This document shows, one piece after another, positions 12,577 to 15,770 of a stretch of 15,770 nt of DNA (within the stretch, counting starts at the first letter, position 1; the number at the start of each line of letters is the position of its first letter). The stretch is from positions 1-15,770 of the forward strand of contig CAKKSJ010000399.1 in the NCBI GenBank assembly GCA_919902965.1, read 5' to 3'. The DNA is from Burkholderiales bacterium (GTDB lineage: Bacteria > Pseudomonadota > Gammaproteobacteria > Burkholderiales > SG8-39). Below the pieces are notes generated by a model that saw only the letters and a list, made by a program, of their open reading frames with translations, had not been told where the DNA came from and did not search any database. The translations under genes were made by a program, and so were the position numbers.

Positions 12577-13941
12577 ATGTCGAGCGACCACATGCGCTGG
12601 CCGGCCCTGCTTTCCCACCATCGCCTGGGCGGCCCGCCCGTGGCGGGCGTTGGTCAGCGTTCAGAATTCCAGCGCGATTTCGATCGCATCGTGTTTTCAT
12701 CGGCGTTCCGGCGCCTGCAGGACAAGACGCAGGTGTTCCCGCTGGCGAAGAACGACTATGTGCGCACGCGTCTGACGCACAGCCTGGAGGTGGCTTCGGT
12801 CGGGCGCTCGCTCGGCGTGCTCGCAGGCGATCACGTGCTGCGCCAGCACGCGGCTATGTCCGGCAGCGGCTACACGCCTGCGGATTTCGGCGCCATCGTC
12901 GCCGCGGCCTGCCTCGCGCACGATATTGGCAACCCGCCCTTCGGGCACGCGGGGGAGGCGGCGATCCAGTCCTGGTTCAACAGCTCCGCGCTGGGCGCGG
13001 CGGTGCTCGCGCGCCTCACGCCGGAGCAGCGCGCCGATTTCGCGCGCTTCGAGGGCAACGCGCAGACCTTCAGGATCCTCGCGCGTCTGGGAATGCCCGA
13101 CAACGCCGGCGGGATGCAGCTCACCTGTGCCACGCTTGCCGCGGTGGCGAAATATCCGCGCGCCGCCCTGCTGGCGGCTGCCGCGGATGCGGGCATTTCC
13201 GGAAAGAAGCACAACTTCTTTTACGCCGATCGCGAGCGCTTCGCGGCGGTCGCGCAGACGACCGGGTTGCTGCGGTGCGCGGCCGGCGCCGACTGCTGGT
13301 GCCGCCATCCGCTAGCCTTCCTGGTGGAAGCGGCTGACGACATCTGCTATTGCGTGATCGACGTGGAGGATGCTTTCCGCGCTGGCGAGCTAAGTTACGC
13401 CGAGGTCGAACCGCTTTATCGCGGCATTGTCTCCGAGCCGGCGGCGTGGCAGAAAGCGGGCGCGATTTCGACCGACGAGAAGCGCGTGGAATACCTGCGC
13501 GCCAGGACCATAGACGCACTGGTGGCCGAGGCCGCCGCTGCATTTGTCGCGCGTGAACAGGCGATGCTCGAAGGCCGCTTCGACCTAGAGCTGATCGCGC
13601 TGATTCCGCACGCCGAGGCGCTCGAAGCGTTTCGCGCGCTCGCGCGCGACCGCGTCTACCACTCGGCCGTGGTGTTGAACCTGCAAAGCCCGGGCGCGGC
13701 GATTCTGGGCGAACTGCTGGAAGCATTCATCGGCGCTGCCGATGCGGCGGTCACCGGTTCGCGCGCGGCGGCGGTGCGCGCGGTGCTGGATATTCTCCCG
13801 GGGCAGTTCCTCTGCGCCGAGGGCAGGCCGGCGAGCGATCTTTATGCGCGTGTGCTCGCGATCACCGACTTCATCTCCGGCATGACCGACTCCTACGCGG
13901 TGGCCGTCGCGGAAAAGCTCAGGGCCTTGCGCGGCGCATGA
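12577..13941 (+). CDS. dgt: Deoxyguanosinetriphosphate triphosphohydrolase (dNTPase), HD superfamily
   Basis: A 454-aa Dgt/SAMHD1-type enzyme that hydrolyses dNTPs to deoxynucleosides and tripolyphosphate, tuning nucleotide pools and resisting phage replication in some species. Seen: RSEFQRDFDRIVFSSAFRRL (28-47), the HD metal site H68 in RLTHSLEV, H115-D116 in LAHDIGNPPFGHAGE and an aspartate of EAADDI (254-255), plus EGNAQTFRIL (159-168). The length fits the long E. coli-like Dgt class. The frame is open upstream to 12364, but family N-termini begin near MxWxxLL. ATGs at 12568, 12577 and 12592 are all possible. TAAGAT at 12564-12569 ends 7 nt before 12577, which favours a leaderless start there. 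The stop overlaps the next gene by ATGA. Confidence 0.92.
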   Translation: MSSDHMRWPALLSHHRLGGPPVAGVGQRSEFQRDFDRIVFSSAFRRLQDKTQVFPLAKNDYVRTRLTHSLEVASVGRSLGVLAGDHVLRQHAAMSGSGYTPADFGAIVAAACLAHDIGNPPFGHAGEAAIQSWFNSSALGAAVLARLTPEQRADFARFEGNAQTFRILARLGMPDNAGGMQLTCATLAAVAKYPRAALLAAAADAGISGKKHNFFYADRERFAAVAQTTGLLRCAAGADCWCRHPLAFLVEAADDICYCVIDVEDAFRAGELSYAEVEPLYRGIVSEPAAWQKAGAISTDEKRVEYLRARTIDALVAEAAAAFVAREQAMLEGRFDLELIALIPHAEALEAFRALARDRVYHSAVVLNLQSPGAAILGELLEAFIGAADAAVTGSRAAAVRAVLDILPGQFLCAEGRPASDLYARVLAITDFISGMTDSYAVAVAEKLRALRGA

Positions 13942-14843
13942 GAATCGCGCTGGTGACCAACGGCGCTGCGGTGCCGCCCTCGCGCGCGGCGCGCATCGAA
14001 CGCCTGCTCGTCGCGGCTGCGCACGGAACGCGCTGTGTGCGCACCAGCATGGCGGGAGAAACGCTGCCGCTGGTGCGCAAGGCCATTGCCGCCGGCGCGA
14101 CGCGCATTGTGATTGCCGGCGGAGACGGCACCGTGCACGAAGCGGCCAACGCCATTATCGGCACGGCGGTCGAACTGGCGGTGATACCGGCCGGCACCGG
14201 CAACGACTACGCGCGCAGCCTCGGCGTGCCGCCTGCGATCGATGACGCGGTGGCGTTCGCGCTGTGCAAGCCGGCGCTCGCGACCGACGCGGGCGAACTT
14301 GTATGCACCGGTGTGGACGGCAGGGAACTACGGCGCGTGTTTGTCAATATTGCGGAAGCCGGGTTTGGCGCCAACGTCGTACGCTACGCCCGCAGCACGC
14401 AGCGGATCGCGAATCCGTGGCTTGCTTATCAGCTGGCGATTCTTGCCGCGCTGGCGACATTGCGCCGCGCGCAGGTAACGGTGAGCTGCGACGACGGCAC
14501 GCCGCGCTGCGTGGCGAGCAGCAACCTGATCGTCGGCATCGGCCAGTATTTCGGCAGCGGCATGCGGCCGCTGCCCGGCGCGCGCATCGACGATGGCTGG
14601 TTCGATGTGGCCCACATTCGCGATGCCTCGCGCTTCGAGATCGCGCGCCAGGCGCCGATGCTGAGAAACGGCATAGACCCCGATCATCCGCAGGTCGAGC
14701 AATACCGCTGCCGCAGCCTGCGCGCCCAGAGCCCGCAGGCGGTGCCGGTCGAGGCGGACGGGGAATGGCTGGGTTTCCTGCCGGCGGCATTCACCAAGCT
14801 TCCCGGGGCCTTGCAGGTGGTGCGCATGCCGACGCTGCGTTAG
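13938..14843 (+). CDS. Diacylglycerol/lipid kinase family protein (YegS-like)
   Basis: A 301-aa DAGK-catalytic-domain protein, likely a soluble or peripheral-membrane kinase that phosphorylates a lipid hydroxyl with ATP. Seen: IVIAGGDGTVHEAANAI with the nucleotide-binding GGDGT (61-65), IPAGTGNDYARSLG (83-96), GFGANVVRYA in the second domain, and the late VEADGEWLG motif. These are the standard blocks of YegS/DagK-type proteins, with normal length. The start ATG overlaps the dgt stop (ATGA at 13938-13941), so the genes are translationally coupled; a metabolic link is not obvious. Lipid substrate cannot be assigned. Confidence 0.92.
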   Translation: MRIALVTNGAAVPPSRAARIERLLVAAAHGTRCVRTSMAGETLPLVRKAIAAGATRIVIAGGDGTVHEAANAIIGTAVELAVIPAGTGNDYARSLGVPPAIDDAVAFALCKPALATDAGELVCTGVDGRELRRVFVNIAEAGFGANVVRYARSTQRIANPWLAYQLAILAALATLRRAQVTVSCDDGTPRCVASSNLIVGIGQYFGSGMRPLPGARIDDGWFDVAHIRDASRFEIARQAPMLRNGIDPDHPQVEQYRCRSLRAQSPQAVPVEADGEWLGFLPAAFTKLPGALQVVRMPTLR

Positions 14844-14986
14844 CGGTCGCTTCGATAGAAAGCCGTCGCGCGATGGGCTCGCGCATTATGGGTTTTCGGG
14901 TTTGGAGAGAGTTGCCGCCGAAAACAGGTGCGGTGTTCAGGCTGCCGAGGTTCCTGTCCTGCGCGCTCGCGCGCGACCGCCGCGCA

Positions 14987-15754
14987 TTAATCCATGCCCT
15001 TCGCCTTGGCCAGATAGTCCTTGGCGCTGCCCGCCAGCAGGCGCGGCAGGTGGGTGTAAATGTAGCGCACGCCTTGGTCGAGGACCCCGCGCACGCTGTC
15101 GGCGACGGCCGGCATGCCTGGGGTGCGCCCTGCCGCCGCCATTTTGCGCAGACTGGCGTCGATCGCCTGCGCGACCGCGGGCGCTTTGGGATTGCCCGGA
15201 TGGCCCATGGATTGCGACAGGTCGGAAGGTCCGATGAAAAAGACGTCGATGCCCTCCACCTGCAGCAGGGCGTCGATATTGTCGATCGCCGCCTGGTCTT
15301 CGAGCTGGACCGCTATCAGCGTGGCGTCGTTGGCGGCCTTGACGTAGTCGGCCAGCGTGCCGTGGGCGTCGTAGTTCGCCGCGCGCGTGCCTGCAGCGAG
15401 CCCGCGGCGCCCGCTGGGGTGGTATTTCACCGCGGCGATCACTGCGCGCGCCTCCTCGGCGGTATTGACGTGCGGCACCTGCACGCCCATTACGCCGCGA
15501 TCAAGCACCTGCAGAATGTGCTCGGCGCTGCGGGTTATCGGGCGGGCGATCGCGGTGATACCGCTGGCCTCCGCCGCCATCGCCATCAGCTCTACGCTCT
15601 CGAGTGTGAGTGTGCCGTGCTCGCAGTCGAGCAGCACCCAGTCGAAGCCCGCGGCGGCGATCATTTCCACGATCTGCGGCGACGGGATCATCACCGACAC
15701 GCCGAATGCCGGCTCCCCGGCGCGCAGTTTGTCTTTCAAGCGGTTGGGTTTCAT
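14987..15754 (-). CDS. HpcH/HpaI-family class II aldolase
   Basis: A 255-aa metal-dependent aldolase of the HpcH/HpaI family, which cleaves 2-keto-3-deoxy acids to pyruvate and an aldehyde. Members include 4-hydroxy-2-oxoheptanedioate, 2-keto-3-deoxy-rhamnonate and 2-dehydro-3-deoxyglucarate aldolases. Catalytic and metal residues are visible: H46 in LLDCEHG, R71 in IARP, E152 in VQLED and D178 in GPSDLSQSMG, with GVQVPHVNTAEEAR (90-103) and GRRGLAAGTRAANY (115-128) lining the active site. AAGGA just before the ATG at 15754 confirms the start. Convergent with the lipid kinase gene; the 143-nt spacer holds only a GC-rich dyad (GCGCGC-TC-GCGCGC) without a T-run. The exact substrate cannot be read from the sequence. 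Confidence 0.93.
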   Translation of the reverse strand: MKPNRLKDKLRAGEPAFGVSVMIPSPQIVEMIAAAGFDWVLLDCEHGTLTLESVELMAMAAEASGITAIARPITRSAEHILQVLDRGVMGVQVPHVNTAEEARAVIAAVKYHPSGRRGLAAGTRAANYDAHGTLADYVKAANDATLIAVQLEDQAAIDNIDALLQVEGIDVFFIGPSDLSQSMGHPGNPKAPAVAQAIDASLRKMAAAGRTPGMPAVADSVRGVLDQGVRYIYTHLPRLLAGSAKDYLAKAKGMD

Positions 15755-15770
15755 TTTTCCTTCTCCGGTA

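Noticed and set aside
14844..14986. GC-rich dyad as a bidirectional terminator between the lipid kinase and aldolase genes
   Set aside because: The GCGCGC-TC-GCGCGC palindrome has a 2-nt centre and no T-run on either side; alternating GC runs are common by chance in this DNA.

Overview
This is a high-GC chromosomal window from a proteobacterium, most likely a betaproteobacterium of the Burkholderiales type. That placement is an inference. It rests on GC-rich codon use in the housekeeping genes, a remnant of a Bug/TctC tripartite tricarboxylate-transporter receptor (a family greatly expanded in that order), and a set of scattered metabolic genes typical of such genomes. No rRNA, tRNA, CRISPR array or intact insertion sequence was seen.

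Layout. (1) Positions 1-3508: a HIT-family hydrolase (minus, cut by the left edge) is divergent from a two-gene module of visibly lower GC. The module is a PD-(D/E)XK/DUF2075 (Schlafen-group-3-like) nuclease-helicase, followed with zero spacing by a membrane-anchored Mrr-type endonuclease with a C-terminal zinc ribbon. It is the best candidate here for an undescribed anti-phage or anti-plasmid system. (2) 3598-7329: a patchwork accessory region. It holds an MFS exporter, a toxin-first RelE/HigB-XRE toxin-antitoxin operon with a perfect inverted-repeat operator, a Bug receptor remnant, a glutathione S-transferase, a broken MFS C-terminus, and an orphan XRE regulator with its own palindrome. A ~53-bp direct repeat sits beside the full and the broken MFS gene, giving the order MFS, repeat, XRE twice. 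(3) 7396-9544: a patatin-like phospholipase, then about 1.1 kb that is almost gene-free. That stretch holds a 32-aa ORF with a strong ribosome binding site, several inverted repeats, and the amputated N-terminus of an Old Yellow Enzyme-type flavin reductase. (4) 9584-11469: a compact plus-strand cluster of an isochorismatase-like hydrolase, a TfoX-N-like protein and a D-2-hydroxyacid dehydrogenase. (5) 11555-12232: a 47-aa basic protein and a secreted thermonuclease-family protein with an altered third catalytic position. (6) 12430-14843: a possible tiny minus-strand gene with a rho-independent terminator, then dgt (dNTP triphosphohydrolase) overlapping a DAG/lipid kinase gene by ATGA. (7) 14987-15754: a minus-strand HpcH/HpaI aldolase.

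How the parts relate. The nuclease-helicase and Mrr genes are almost certainly co-translated. The toxin-antitoxin pair overlaps and is probably autoregulated through the palindrome over its promoter. The remnants (Bug, MFS C-terminus, OYE N-terminus) and the repeated block show that 3.6-9.6 kb has been rearranged. Several genes without a Shine-Dalgarno sequence have a -10-like hexamer 5-7 nt before the start codon, which suggests leaderless mRNAs.
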